Assembly: GCF_012516375.2 (NCBI RefSeq)
Contig: NZ_CP051204.2
Coordinates: forward strand, 4,464,001-4,528,000
Origin: Chitinophaga oryzae
GTDB lineage: Bacteria; Bacteroidota; Bacteroidia; Chitinophagales; Chitinophagaceae
Direction of reading: 5' to 3'
DNA: 64,000 bases
A model generated the notes under the pieces. It saw only the letters and a list, made by a program, of their open reading frames with translations, did no database searches and was not told the origin of the DNA. Of the stretch, positions 47,780-57,536 are shown piece by piece. Within the stretch, counting starts at the first letter, position 1. Each line of letters begins with the position of its first letter. The position numbers were made by a program, and so were the translations under genes.

Positions 47780-47878
47780 ATGGTGAAACGTATTCAACTT
47801 GTCCTGCTGCTGATGGCCTTATCGATATCAGCGGTTATGGCACAGCGACCCAAAAACACATCTGTCCTCCCCGGGTAA
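47780..47878 (+). other. Out-of-frame signal peptide of the DUF5054 gene
   Basis: An ATG at 47780 opens MVKRIQLVLLLMALS...AVMAQRPK, a good signal peptide, but the frame stops at 47876. The downstream enzyme continues in the frame one base away. Adding a single A to the run at 47852-47856 would join them as QRPKKHICPPRVTDIWVVF. A one-base deletion or a sequencing error is implied. Confidence 0.7.
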
Positions 47879-47889
47879 CTGATATCTGG

Positions 47890-50472
47890 GTGGTATTTAA
47901 AACACATTTTGACCTTGGTTTTACAGACTTACCGGAAAACGTCTTCAAACGGTACCGGGAGGAAATGATGACCAACGCTTTGAGCATTATAGAAAAAAAT
48001 GCCTTGCTGCCAAAAGAAAAGCGGTTCTCCTGGACTGTTTCAGGCTGGCCGCTGCAGGCGCAAATACTTGGCCCGCTGCAGCCCTCTGAACGAAAAGCGC
48101 AAATCGGGCAGGCAATTAAAACCGGCGCGCTGGTCGTACATGGCCTGCCTTTTACCACCCATACGGAATCACTGGACTACGAAGATCTGGTACGGGGCCT
48201 CGGCTATTCTTCCATGATCACGCGGAACTACGGCCTTCCTATGACCATCAGCGCAAAGATGACAGACGTCCCCGCACATTCCTGGATCTTGCCGACCTTA
48301 CTGCATCATGCCGGAATCAAATTCCTTCAACTGGGTTGTAATCCGGCCAGTCAATATCCCCGGTTTCCGGAACTCTTCTGGTGGGAAGGTCCAGACGGCT
48401 CAAAAGTGCTCTGTAATTATACCGCGCTCTATGGATCTGACATCCGGCCCCCTGAAAACTGGCCATGCAAAAATTATCTGGCCATGCAAATGACCGGGGA
48501 CAACCACGGGCCGCCTACTTCGCAGGAAATTGATAACCTTCTCGCCTACGCGGCCAGGGAAATGCCTGGCGTCCGGATACATTTTGGTACGCTGGATGAT
48601 TTTGCCAAGGCTGTTCTCGCCGAACATCCCGTACTGCCGACAGTTAAAGGTGATTGTCCCGACACCTGGATCCACGGTATACAATCCAATCCGCAGGAAA
48701 CCAGAATTGCAAGGAACATCCGCCCGCTCGAGTCCGCACTGGACGCGTTACACACGCAGATGAGCAGCTGGGGAATACCAACTGCATCCATTTCCGGCGA
48801 ACTGGCAAAAGCCTACGAACAAAGCCTGTTATATGGAGAGCATACCTGGGGAATGAACGCAGAATACGGCCCCCGCTATAGTTATGGCGACGACTGGAGA
48901 AAATGGATGGCTGCTGCCGCAGCCGAACCGCTTCCCCCCAACGGCGATTATACGCTCCTGAAAAACAGCGATGCACACAACACCTCCATCGGCAGCAAAA
49001 GAAAGTGGCTTCATTCCTACGATGAAAAGCGCCGGTATATTCTCAATACCCGCGACATCGTGTATAACAGGCTTAACCAAGATCTCCACCTGCTGGCCTC
49101 TTCTGTAAAAAAAACCGGTAAACGCATCGTCATTTATAACCCACTTCCATGGAAAAGATCCGGCATGATTGAAAATCCATGGCAGAAAGGAAGCTATTAT
49201 TTTGTCAAAGACGTTCCCCCATCCGGCTATGTTACCTGGTCACCCGAAGCGCAGGATAGTCCGCGCATTAGTCATGACAGGGAACCGGTGTTAAACACTC
49301 CCAGCTTCCAGGTGACATTTGATTTGACGAGAGGTGGCATATCATCGTTGATAGAAAAGCCGACCGGCCGACAACTGGCTGATACCACCGCTGCCTATGT
49401 TATTGGCCAGTTTCTGCACGAAAGATTCAGTACGCATGAAGTTGACAATTGGTTTAATGCCTACAGCCGCATAAAAGACGGCTGGGGCCTGAACGATCTG
49501 GGTAAGCCCGGGATGATCGATGCAACGAAAGCTCCTTACCTGGCGTTTACCCCCAAAGCATGGGATATTGATGTCGCCCATACCGCAGCAGCAGATATTG
49601 CCACGCTCTCAGCGACAGACCCGGAAGGCCATGCTGAAAATTACACGCTGACCTTTACCTTCCCGCGTGATGCAGCCTACGTGGATGTTACCTGGTCAGT
49701 TACCAACAAAACTCCGGACAAACAACCGGAAGGAGGATGGCTCTGTTTCCCCTTCAACGTTCAGCAGCCCACCTTCACGATGGGACGCCCGGGAGGTCCT
49801 GTAGACCCCTCCAAAGACATTATACCCGGTTGCAACAGATACCTGATGGCCATCAATTCCGGCGTGGCCATCACCAGCCCGGATAAATCAGGCATGGCGC
49901 TATCCTCTGCGGATGCGCCGTTGGTCAGTCCCGGCGAGCCCGGTCTCTGGAAATATTCGATGGATTACATACCCCGCCAGCCCGCCCTTTTTGTTAATCT
50001 GTATAACAACATGTGGAACACCAACTTCGCCCTGTGGCAGGAAGGGACCTGGACAGAAAGCGTTCGTATATGGCCTGTGGCCCGGGGCACCTCAACTACA
50101 GAGAACCTTGTCAAATATGCATGGGAAACCCGCGTGCCCTTGTTAACAGCCACCGCGGAAGGCGCACCGGGAATATTACCGGAAACGCAGCAGGGAATAG
50201 CCATTTCCCGGCCAGGCGTCCTGGTGACCGCCTTTGGCGATAATCCGGACGGCGACGGCACTATTTTACGCTTATGGGAACAGGCAGGTATTTCCGGGAA
50301 CTGTACCGTAAATTTTAATGATCAGCAGAAAATTAAGGCAGTTTTACCACTTGATTTACGCGGCAATAAGAAAGGCGCACCCATCGCGGTAAAAAAAGGA
50401 TCGTTTGTTTTCAGGCTGGACAGGTATTCTCCGGCATCGTTCCTGCTCATTTATGAAAAGCCAAAGAAATAA
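47890..50472 (+). CDS. Glycoside hydrolase-like protein (DUF5054, GH38-related), frameshifted at the 5' end
   Basis: Open from a GTG at 47890; codons upstream to 47788 are in frame but lack a good start, because the true start is the signal peptide in another frame at 47780. The 860 residues begin VVFKTHFDLGFTD, resembling the N-terminal metal-site strand of GH38-type alpha-mannosidases, and continue with WTVSGWPLQ, HGLPFTTHTE and a C-terminal beta-rich region (VDVTWSVTNKTPDKQPEGGW). This fits the DUF5054 group of Bacteroidota by recollection. It would be exported and may act on complex glycans, but the substrate is unknown. If the frameshift is real, the enzyme is made without a signal peptide or not at all. 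Confidence 0.75.
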   Translation: MVFKTHFDLGFTDLPENVFKRYREEMMTNALSIIEKNALLPKEKRFSWTVSGWPLQAQILGPLQPSERKAQIGQAIKTGALVVHGLPFTTHTESLDYEDLVRGLGYSSMITRNYGLPMTISAKMTDVPAHSWILPTLLHHAGIKFLQLGCNPASQYPRFPELFWWEGPDGSKVLCNYTALYGSDIRPPENWPCKNYLAMQMTGDNHGPPTSQEIDNLLAYAAREMPGVRIHFGTLDDFAKAVLAEHPVLPTVKGDCPDTWIHGIQSNPQETRIARNIRPLESALDALHTQMSSWGIPTASISGELAKAYEQSLLYGEHTWGMNAEYGPRYSYGDDWRKWMAAAAAEPLPPNGDYTLLKNSDAHNTSIGSKRKWLHSYDEKRRYILNTRDIVYNRLNQDLHLLASSVKKTGKRIVIYNPLPWKRSGMIENPWQKGSYYFVKDVPPSGYVTWSPEAQDSPRISHDREPVLNTPSFQVTFDLTRGGISSLIEKPTGRQLADTTAAYVIGQFLHERFSTHEVDNWFNAYSRIKDGWGLNDLGKPGMIDATKAPYLAFTPKAWDIDVAHTAAADIATLSATDPEGHAENYTLTFTFPRDAAYVDVTWSVTNKTPDKQPEGGWLCFPFNVQQPTFTMGRPGGPVDPSKDIIPGCNRYLMAINSGVAITSPDKSGMALSSADAPLVSPGEPGLWKYSMDYIPRQPALFVNLYNNMWNTNFALWQEGTWTESVRIWPVARGTSTTENLVKYAWETRVPLLTATAEGAPGILPETQQGIAISRPGVLVTAFGDNPDGDGTILRLWEQAGISGNCTVNFNDQQKIKAVLPLDLRGNKKGAPIAVKKGSFVFRLDRYSPASFLLIYEKPKK

Positions 50473-50585
50473 TAGCAGGCCTGGCGGCACGGGAAGAACG
50501 AATCCTGGCTTATCCATCACCCAAAGCGCTTTTCAGGGAGTTTAACCAAAGCTGGATTGGTAAAACTGTACTCTCCCATGTTAAT

Positions 50586-50616
50586 TTTGGCGATAAAGAA
50601 CTGTTGTGTATTTTTG
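50586..50616 (+). promoter_or_regulatory. Canonical Bacteroidota promoter of the serine hydrolase gene
   Basis: TTTG (50586-50589), 19 bp, then TATTTTTG (50609-50616): an exact TTTG-N19-TAnnTTTG. Transcription would start near 50621, about 50 nt before the ATG at 50672. This supports choosing 50672 rather than an upstream start inside the promoter. Confidence 0.8.
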
Positions 50617-50671
50617 GAAGGCCGGGATAGGTATCGTGCAGCGATTTTTTCACCCTCCTATTCCTTATATC

Positions 50672-51748
50672 ATGAGAAAGGTATTATTTCCGGTTCTCTT
50701 CCTGCTTGCTTTCAGTCCGGCTTTCGGCCAATCTTCACAGGCAGAACGGTTTATCGATTCTTTTGTCACAAAAAATAACTTTAACGGCACCGTTCTTTTG
50801 GCAAAAAACGATAAAGCCTGGTACCGAAAGAGCTTCGGGACCGCCAACTTCCGGCTGAATATTCCCAATACCACCGACACCCGGTATAAAGTCGCTTCCA
50901 TTACCAAAGCCTTTACCGCTGTGTTAATACTCCAGCTCTATGAGCAGGGAAAAATTGATTTAAACAAGTCCATTAGCAGCTATTTGCCCGATTATAAAGG
51001 AGAAGGCGCCGACAAGGTAACGGTAACGCAACTGCTGAACATGACGTCGGGCATCCATAACATGGATGCCGGCCTGACCCTGGAATCAGCATTGAAAAAC
51101 GGTATGCCGCAGTACCAGGCGCCGCATACCAGTGATGAAATGCTGGCGCTCTTCTGCAGCGGCAAGCTGGTAAACGAACCCGGCAAAGTATGGGACTATA
51201 ATAATGCCGACTACATTATCCTGGGAAAAATCATTGAACGTACTACGGGAAAGACTTTTGAGCAAAATCTCCGGAGCAGTATCCTTCAGCCGCTGAAAAT
51301 GGCCAATACCGGCATTGCCTATCAGCAGGAAATCATTCCCCGCCTGGCTGACACCTATTTTTACCGGGACGATATCAAAGCGATGGTCAATGACCTCCCG
51401 GTGTACCCGGAAAACTGGTACGCTGCCGGCGCGATGTATTCCACTGCGGACGATATCCTGAAATTCTCCAATGCGCTTTTCGGAAAAAAACTGCTGAAGC
51501 AAACCACGCTCGACCAGATGTTTACCTCCGGAAAAGATGAATACGGTTATGGTGTCTGGGTGTATAAAGATTATGACATTCACGGTAAACACTATACGAT
51601 TATCAAGAGGCCGGGGTCCATCATGGGCGCACAGGCCATGTTGTTCCACGTCCTGGAAGAAGGGTCCACCATCATTATCCTGAGTAATACCGGCACCACC
51701 AGCCTGGATGAATTTGCAGCAAAAATAGCTGCGCGGATAGTCAGATAA
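50672..51748 (+). CDS. Beta-lactamase-family (class C-like) serine hydrolase
   Basis: Start at the ATG at 50672 (MRKVLFPVLFLLAF), giving a signal peptide ending near AFGQ; a longer frame from 50606 would run through the promoter. The 358-residue protein has the catalytic S-x-x-K in VASITKAFTA, the Y-x-N motif in WDYNNADYIILGKI and a late KRPGSIMG block in place of KTG. Fold relatives include AmpC, D-aminopeptidases and esterases. The protein is periplasmic or secreted. There is no obvious operon partner; function as an esterase or peptidase is likely, and resistance function is not supported. Confidence 0.87.
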   Translation: MRKVLFPVLFLLAFSPAFGQSSQAERFIDSFVTKNNFNGTVLLAKNDKAWYRKSFGTANFRLNIPNTTDTRYKVASITKAFTAVLILQLYEQGKIDLNKSISSYLPDYKGEGADKVTVTQLLNMTSGIHNMDAGLTLESALKNGMPQYQAPHTSDEMLALFCSGKLVNEPGKVWDYNNADYIILGKIIERTTGKTFEQNLRSSILQPLKMANTGIAYQQEIIPRLADTYFYRDDIKAMVNDLPVYPENWYAAGAMYSTADDILKFSNALFGKKLLKQTTLDQMFTSGKDEYGYGVWVYKDYDIHGKHYTIIKRPGSIMGAQAMLFHVLEEGSTIIILSNTGTTSLDEFAAKIAARIVR

Positions 51749-51829
51749 AGCCTTCAGCTGCTGTTGCCTTCAAAAAAAGAATCCGGCTCCAGCGCGCCGG
51801 GGATCTTTTATCCAGGCAGATACCGCTGT

Positions 51830-51888
51830 AAAAGCCGGCAGCCCTGCATATCCACCGATTGGCGGAATGCAGGGCTGTTGGGGCTTTT
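51830..51888. terminator. Bidirectional terminator between convergent genes
   Basis: AGCCCTGCAT (51840-51849) pairs with ATGCAGGGCT (51867-51876), enclosed by AAAAGCC (51830-51836) and GGCTTTT (51882-51888). It lies between the stop codons of the hydrolase gene (51748) and the chitinase gene (51896) and has T-runs in both directions. Confidence 0.8.
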
Positions 51889-51895
51889 GCAGGAT

Positions 51896-53914
51896 TTAAT
51901 TTCTTATAAAAGCAACGGCACTGTTCCTGCTGCTGCCATCTCCGTTGATTTGCAGTATCCAGGTGCCGGCAGGCAGTCTGCTGACATCCAGCGTCACGGT
52001 ATGAACGCCGTCATGCCCCGCTTCATAATATACCTGTTGCATACGCTGTAAGGTGGTACTATGGAGGACGGACAGATAGCACTTCCCTCCTGCCGGGGCG
52101 GAGAACTGTACGTTCATGGTGTTACCTGCTACCGGGTTAGGATATACGGTGGCGCTGGCGACCGTCTTCATGCCGGCGACAGCGCTGCCGCAATCCCGAA
52201 CGTATGTCCAGGGTTTTCCGGCGCCGCTGTTCAGGTCAGGCGGATTGTTTTGCGTCCACCAGTTGGCCTTATAGATTTTCGTTTTATAAACGGCCTGGTC
52301 ACCGGCAGCATAAGCTTTGGAAGATATCCATTCGGCGATGCCTCCGCAGCCGGTATCGGGCCGGGGGCCGTTGGAACAGGCGCCCAGCAGTTCCCATGTA
52401 TCGCTGCTGCCGGGGACGCTGGCGCTGCCGGCCCACCACTTGTTGCGATAAATGTTATTGTTATAGAGGACGATATTTCCGGCGGTGGTGTAGTTCTGAG
52501 TGGCCTGCCACTGGGGAAGATTGGCGCAGCCTTCAAAAGTACGGCTGTTCCATACGGCAAAGCTGACGGTGGTGGAAATGGTGTCCATCCCGGTTCTTAT
52601 TCCCCGTGCGGTGGCGGTGAACTTATTGTAGGCCGGGGGCGTCCATTGTATCACAGAGTCATTGAAAAGCTGACCGTTGACCACGATCTGGATTTTGCTG
52701 ATCTCCTGGCGGGGATCATTTTTGGTAACGGCCAGGGTAACGGGACCTAAGGAAGTGGTAGAAAGGATACCATTGGCGGGCTGGAGAAAACGAATGGATG
52801 TAAGGCTGGCGCACTCCCCGTTATCGACGGTGAACCGGGACATATTGGCGCATCCGCAGTTGGCGGAATTATTGCCTCCGTTCAGTTCGAGGCTTACCTG
52901 CTTGAGGGTGGCATAACGCTGGTAGTGCGCGATGCGGCTCAGCACTTTGGTATTTTCTGTTCCGCTGCCACATTCGATACCACCGTTGATGATATTGACC
53001 GTAGCGCCAAATCCCGGCCTGATGCCGGCTGCCTGTTGTGCCGGTGTAGGCGTCCACTTGCCGGGGATCATCACATCGTGGCAGGATGGTTTGGGATACT
53101 GGGGCGCCATCCAGAACCAAAGACCGGTTTCGAAGGCGATCGCGCCGTCCTGTATCACTTTCTCCGGGTTGGCCAGCAATACGTTTTTATCGCCGAAGAT
53201 CAGTTCGCTGGCCTGGCCATAGTTATAGTTGTAACTGAGTTGGATGGGACCTCTGCCATGATACGATTTTCCGGGTGCGGGAGGATAAATGGTGTTGGTC
53301 TCATCCCGGTAACCGATATTGTTGGTCCCTTCGTAACCTTGTTCCTCCCGGAAATACAGTCCCCAGGCGTATTGGCCGCCCGGCGCCGTGGGCCAGCCAC
53401 CGGTTGTTTCCTGGGAGATATTGGCCAGGAACGCTACCAGTTCCCTTTTACGGGCATTGATATCGCCTTCAGCGGCGAAGGAGCCATAGTCAAGCACCTG
53501 CGTGATAATGGCGAGCCCGCTCCAGGTAGGGTCGTTGAAGCCCGGATCGGTCCTGATCACGGTGCTCACCCCCGTGGTTTTATCGGTACGGGTGATCCGG
53601 TAGTAATCGGTACCGCAACGTCTTTCCAGCAGCACCTTGATGTTGGACATACGCCGTACCGCCTCCACGAAGTTGCTGTAGGAATAGAAATCCTTCGCCG
53701 GGCTCGTGGGCAGCGTTCCGGCGCCGGTGCGGTCGTCAGGATTAAAACGATGAGGAAACAGTACGTCCCATTCGGCACTGCTGATCAGTGTGGCAACAGA
53801 TGTGTCAGCGACAGACGGTACGCTCCCGGGATTTGCGGCCTTGTGGCTGGCGGCAGTGTGCGACCAGCATAAAAGGCATAGGACTACAGTAGTAATCAGA
53901 GGGTGGATTTTCAT
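51896..53914 (-). CDS. Secreted GH19 chitinase with two chitin-binding domains and a T9SS C-terminal domain
   Basis: The 672-residue protein has a signal peptide (MKIHPLITTVVLCLLCWSHT), a GH19 catalytic domain at about 45-340 (FLANISQETTGGW and YFREEQGYEG hold the expected acidic residues; GRGPIQLSYNYNYG is the family signature), a linker or Ig-like region, and two CBM5/12-type repeats with paired Trp (YRNKWWAGS and YKANWWTQN) flanked by Cys. It ends in a type IX secretion sorting domain (YPNPVAG, ending AFIRN). It is therefore exported to the cell surface or medium and cleaves chitin. This is a strong hint to a chitin-degrading Bacteroidota host. Confidence 0.93.
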   Translation of the reverse strand: MKIHPLITTVVLCLLCWSHTAASHKAANPGSVPSVADTSVATLISSAEWDVLFPHRFNPDDRTGAGTLPTSPAKDFYSYSNFVEAVRRMSNIKVLLERRCGTDYYRITRTDKTTGVSTVIRTDPGFNDPTWSGLAIITQVLDYGSFAAEGDINARKRELVAFLANISQETTGGWPTAPGGQYAWGLYFREEQGYEGTNNIGYRDETNTIYPPAPGKSYHGRGPIQLSYNYNYGQASELIFGDKNVLLANPEKVIQDGAIAFETGLWFWMAPQYPKPSCHDVMIPGKWTPTPAQQAAGIRPGFGATVNIINGGIECGSGTENTKVLSRIAHYQRYATLKQVSLELNGGNNSANCGCANMSRFTVDNGECASLTSIRFLQPANGILSTTSLGPVTLAVTKNDPRQEISKIQIVVNGQLFNDSVIQWTPPAYNKFTATARGIRTGMDTISTTVSFAVWNSRTFEGCANLPQWQATQNYTTAGNIVLYNNNIYRNKWWAGSASVPGSSDTWELLGACSNGPRPDTGCGGIAEWISSKAYAAGDQAVYKTKIYKANWWTQNNPPDLNSGAGKPWTYVRDCGSAVAGMKTVASATVYPNPVAGNTMNVQFSAPAGGKCYLSVLHSTTLQRMQQVYYEAGHDGVHTVTLDVSRLPAGTWILQINGDGSSRNSAVAFIRN

Positions 53915-54175
53915 AACCAGCTAAATTTGAAGAGTGGGAAAATGGCCGGTAAACTACAATCCCTCGTTGCTACCATACAGCAGACCCGCCACCACGGGCA
54001 ATATATCGAAAACATACCGCCTACTGCAGCACGGCGGCTATTACGCTGCTATAGCATCAAAATGCAACCGATGGTCATTTACGGCCGCTGATCTACTGTC
54101 GTATCATCGCATTGGCGCACTGTAGTTTTATTGAGGAAAACCACGCCTCACAGGATAACCATAATAATTTTTGCC

Positions 54176-55189
54176 ATGTCAAAGGAAAACACTGTAGCCC
54201 ATCTGCATGCCGTGTGGCAGCAACTGCCGAAGCCTCACTACCCTTTTCCCGACTTTATCCATCCTGACTATCAGCAACAAAGGGAAGAGTATTACGCCAT
54301 GATTGACCGGGAATATACGTTTCACAGCGAAGCAGCACGCGAAAAACACAAACAGCACCATTTAACCGACGTTGCCGCGCGCGGACTTCCTTTTTTGAAC
54401 TCGCTGGCTGAACTACGTCCTTTGGCCAACTTCACCGCCAACGGCGCTATGATCGACGACTATCTGGACCGTTGCTCCCTCCTGGAAATGGAAGAAATTC
54501 AACAACGAATTACGGCGTTGATGACCGGAGAAGATACCCGCGAACCCAAGGGGCATGGCTTTTACCGTCCGTGGTGGGCGCTGCGGCAGGAAGCCCTTGC
54601 CTGCGACATGCCGGAACGGCACTACCGTAAATTCATCGCTTCGATACACGATTTGCTGGTGGGGTACCGCGATGAAAGGCCTTATAACAGGCCCAACGTC
54701 CCTCCTCCGTTTGAGGTCTATACGCTCATCAGGGAACAGACAGCCGGAGGGCTGCCTTTCTGTAAATATGCCGTCATGCAAAAGGACTACCGCCGGCTAC
54801 CGGACGAGGTACTGGAACATCCGCACATCCTGCGGCTGCATGCGCTCTGTTCCCGCATGATCGGCATTCATAATGATATTATTTCCCTGCCGAAAGAACT
54901 GGGCCGGGAAGGTGACGTCATGAACCTGGTAAAGGTGATGCAGCATGAACATAACGTACAGCCGGAGGAAGCCTGCCGAATGGCGCTGGCCGTGCACGAT
55001 AACTATCTGAAAGAATTCCTGCTGCTGCATGAGCGGCTTCCTTTTTTCGGCGACTGGCAGGAAATGGCATACAACTACGTGTACGATCTGGGCATCATGG
55101 TGGCAGGCGTCTATGCCTGGCATACCCACGACACCACCCGCTATGTGCCGGGAGGCTATGTAGACGGTGAATTTATCAGCCTTTACTGA
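54176..55189 (+). CDS. Class I terpene synthase
   Basis: Start at the ATG at 54176 (MSKENTVAHLHAVW); an in-frame TTG lies at 54131. The 337-residue protein has the Asp-rich motif DDYLD in MIDDYLDR near residue 99, the NSE motif NDIISLPKE near 242 (N, S and E correctly spaced for three magnesium ions), and a C-terminal RY pair in TRYVPGG. It would cyclise a linear prenyl diphosphate to a sesqui- or diterpene; the product cannot be read from the sequence. No prenyl transferase or P450 gene is adjacent, so it acts alone or with genes elsewhere. Its stop is 3 bp from the stop of the convergent SulP gene. Confidence 0.9.
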   Translation: MSKENTVAHLHAVWQQLPKPHYPFPDFIHPDYQQQREEYYAMIDREYTFHSEAAREKHKQHHLTDVAARGLPFLNSLAELRPLANFTANGAMIDDYLDRCSLLEMEEIQQRITALMTGEDTREPKGHGFYRPWWALRQEALACDMPERHYRKFIASIHDLLVGYRDERPYNRPNVPPPFEVYTLIREQTAGGLPFCKYAVMQKDYRRLPDEVLEHPHILRLHALCSRMIGIHNDIISLPKELGREGDVMNLVKVMQHEHNVQPEEACRMALAVHDNYLKEFLLLHERLPFFGDWQEMAYNYVYDLGIMVAGVYAWHTHDTTRYVPGGYVDGEFISLY

Positions 55190-55192
55190 CGG

Positions 55193-56731
55193 TTATGCTT
55201 TGTCCGTAGCCACACGGTAACAGGGATCTTCCTCCACATTGACCTCTATCAGGGAAGAAGCGTTTTTGAGAAGCAGTTTGCAGTCTTCGCTCAGATGCCG
55301 GAGCCGCAATGTTTTTCCGGCGCGCTTATAACGTTCCGTCAGCTTATGGAGTGCGTCGATACCGCTCATATCGGCTACCCTGCTGTCTTTGAAGTCAATG
55401 ACCACCGCTGCGGGGTCGTTGTTCACATCGAACTTCTCGTTAAACGCAGTAACGGAACCGAAAAAGAGCGGTCCGTATATTTCATAGTGCTTCACGCCGT
55501 TATCGTCCACATATTTCCGGGCGCGTATTCTTTTGGCGCTTTCCCAGGCAAATACCAGCGCAGAGATGACAACACCGATCAGCACCGCCAGGGCCAGGTT
55601 GTGCAGCCATACCGTGATCCCGGCGACCAGTATCCCCACCACCACATCATGGCGCGGCATTTTGTTGATGACACGCAGGCTGGTCCACTCAAACGTCCCT
55701 ATCGCCACCATCATCATAACACCTACCAGCGCTGCCATGGGCACACGCTCGATAACAGGCGCGCCGAAGAGGATGATCAGCAGAATGGTCAATGCCGCGA
55801 TGATACCCGACAGCCGTGCCCTGGAGCCGGCTGACAGGTTAACGAATGATTGGGCGATCATGGCGCAGCCTCCCATACCGGTAAAGAACCCGTTGACGAC
55901 GTTGGCCGTACCCTGTGCCACCGCTTCTTTATTACCTCTTCCCTTGGTACCGGTAATCTCATCCACCACATTCATCGTGAGCAGGCTCTCTATAAGCCCG
56001 ACGCCCGCCATCACCAATGAATAAGGGAAAATCGTTTTGAGGGTGTCAATACTGAAAGGGACAGACGGTACATGGAACGGAGGAAAACCACCGCTCACAG
56101 AGGCAATGTCTTTGACCGTTTTCGTGTCTATGCCCAATCCCAACACGACGAGGAAAACCACGATAATCGCTACCAGCGAAGCCGGCACCGCTTTCGTGAT
56201 CCGCGGAAAAGTGATCACAATCAATATGGTTAAGGCCACCAGTCCCACCATGGTCCAAAGCACCGAACCGCTCAGCCATTCGGCGCCGTTGCTGCCCGGT
56301 ACTTTAAACTGCTGTACCTGTGCCATAAAAATGATAATAGCCAGACCGTTTACAAAACCGTACATCACCGGTTGAGGTACCAGGCGGATGAACTTACCCA
56401 GCCTGAATATGCCGACCGCTATCTGGAACAGCCCAGCCAGGGCTACTGCCGCAAATACATACTCCACCCCGTGCGACTGCATCAGCGCGATCAGTACGAC
56501 TACGGTAGCGCCTGCTCCACCGGACACCATTCCGGGCCGGCCACCTAATACAGCCGTAATCAGGCCCATCAGGAATGCCGCATACAAGCCGGTCAGAGGC
56601 GACAATCCCGCTAAAATAGCAAAGGACAGAGACTCGGGTATCATGGTCATGGCAACGGTAAACCCCGCCAGGACTTCGGTCTTGTAATTAACTTTTTGCG
56701 AAAAGTCGAACAAATTAAGGTAGGCCTTCAT
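55193..56731 (-). CDS. SulP-family anion transporter with STAS domain
   Basis: Start at the ATG at 56731 (MKAYLNLFDFSQKVNYK), in agreement with a -7 box at 56753-56760; an upstream in-frame start at 56794 would lie in the terminator. The 512-residue protein has 10-12 membrane segments with the SulP signature AGFTVAMTMIPESLSFAILAG near 25 described here by its GFTVAMTMIPESL core, and a C-terminal STAS domain (VVIDFKDSRVADMSGIDAL). SulP proteins carry sulfate, bicarbonate or other anions. Sulfate supply to the sulfating cluster 20 kb away is possible, but no sequence link exists. Confidence 0.9.
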   Translation of the reverse strand: MKAYLNLFDFSQKVNYKTEVLAGFTVAMTMIPESLSFAILAGLSPLTGLYAAFLMGLITAVLGGRPGMVSGGAGATVVVLIALMQSHGVEYVFAAVALAGLFQIAVGIFRLGKFIRLVPQPVMYGFVNGLAIIIFMAQVQQFKVPGSNGAEWLSGSVLWTMVGLVALTILIVITFPRITKAVPASLVAIIVVFLVVLGLGIDTKTVKDIASVSGGFPPFHVPSVPFSIDTLKTIFPYSLVMAGVGLIESLLTMNVVDEITGTKGRGNKEAVAQGTANVVNGFFTGMGGCAMIAQSFVNLSAGSRARLSGIIAALTILLIILFGAPVIERVPMAALVGVMMMVAIGTFEWTSLRVINKMPRHDVVVGILVAGITVWLHNLALAVLIGVVISALVFAWESAKRIRARKYVDDNGVKHYEIYGPLFFGSVTAFNEKFDVNNDPAAVVIDFKDSRVADMSGIDALHKLTERYKRAGKTLRLRHLSEDCKLLLKNASSLIEVNVEEDPCYRVATDKA

Positions 56732-56752
56732 GTCAAAATGATTAGCAGCGGG

Positions 56753-56760
56753 CAAAGGTA
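56753..56760 (-). promoter_or_regulatory. -7 box upstream of the SulP gene
   Basis: TACCTTTG on the minus strand, an exact TAnnTTTG, about 21 bp before the ATG at 56731. No TTTG is found at the expected upstream spacing. Confidence 0.4.
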
Positions 56761-56780
56761 ACGAAAAGACGGATAAAGCG

Positions 56781-56816
56781 TAAAGCCGCACCATCCCCGG
56801 GATGTATGCGGCTTTA
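56781..56816 (-). terminator. Terminator after the surface-protein gene
   Basis: TAAAGCCGCA (56781-56790) pairs with TGCGGCTTTA (56807-56816), with an inner CATCCC/GGGATG stem. It lies just after the stop codon at 56838 on the minus strand. Confidence 0.75.
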
Positions 56817-56837
56817 CCGGTATCTTCACGGCGATGG

Positions 56838-57536
56838 TTACCGGGAATGCTGTTCCTTTATCAGCTTTAACTCATTACGTTGTGATTCGATTAGCTGCTG
56901 CTGCGCGGAGATAAGCTGTTGTTGTGTCTCTACTTTCTTGTTCAGGTCTATCATATACAGGGTAAGTTCCTCTATCTTTTGTAAGAGTTTTACCTGCATC
57001 TCGCCCACATCCAGGCCATTAGTCTTCACGTCCGTTTCAGATGGAATACCAGCCAGGTGTTTGTTGTGCCGGATGAATGTTTCCACTTCAGCTAAAGAAG
57101 GTAGCTGGTAGGACGGCTGAAATACAAAATCGGCCCAGCCGTTCTGTGTTACTTTCACCCTGGTAGCAGTGATGGTACCGTTTACCGCCAATAAGGATTG
57201 CGGATTGGGAGTGCCAATACCGACGTTGCCACTTTGCCGCACATATAACAGCGATTTGTTGGTACTGGAATTATAAAACTCCCAGCCGCCGGCAACATCT
57301 ACCGTTGAACAATCAAACCGGACGGTCCTGTACTCATTGGGGGAAGGTTTCAAAAAATGGCTGTTCACCGTATAGCCAACCGCGGCATCTACCCCGATAT
57401 TAAGTCCCTGCGCATTCCGGATGACGATGCTTTTGGTGGTGGTATTTCCGGAATCCGTTACTTGTTGAAGTGTTTGGGCATTTGTCCATAAACGGGCAGT
57501 CAACAGGACACAAAGAATGAATGACGTCTTTTTCAT
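56838..57536 (-). CDS. Secreted surface or tail-fibre-like protein with C-terminal coiled coil
   Basis: The 232-residue protein has a signal peptide (MKKTSFILCVLLTARLW...NAQ), a middle region with GNVGIGTPNPQSLLAVNG, the repeat-end motif common in Bacteroidota surface proteins, and a conserved block WADFVFQPSYQLPSLAEVE plus HLAGIPSETDV. The last 60 residues, rich in Gln, Leu and Glu, form a predicted coiled coil (LLQKIEELTLYMIDLNKKVE). These proteins are probably trimeric surface adhesin or fibre pieces. The exact role is unknown. A terminator follows. Confidence 0.75.
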   Translation of the reverse strand: MKKTSFILCVLLTARLWTNAQTLQQVTDSGNTTTKSIVIRNAQGLNIGVDAAVGYTVNSHFLKPSPNEYRTVRFDCSTVDVAGGWEFYNSSTNKSLLYVRQSGNVGIGTPNPQSLLAVNGTITATRVKVTQNGWADFVFQPSYQLPSLAEVETFIRHNKHLAGIPSETDVKTNGLDVGEMQVKLLQKIEELTLYMIDLNKKVETQQQLISAQQQLIESQRNELKLIKEQHSR

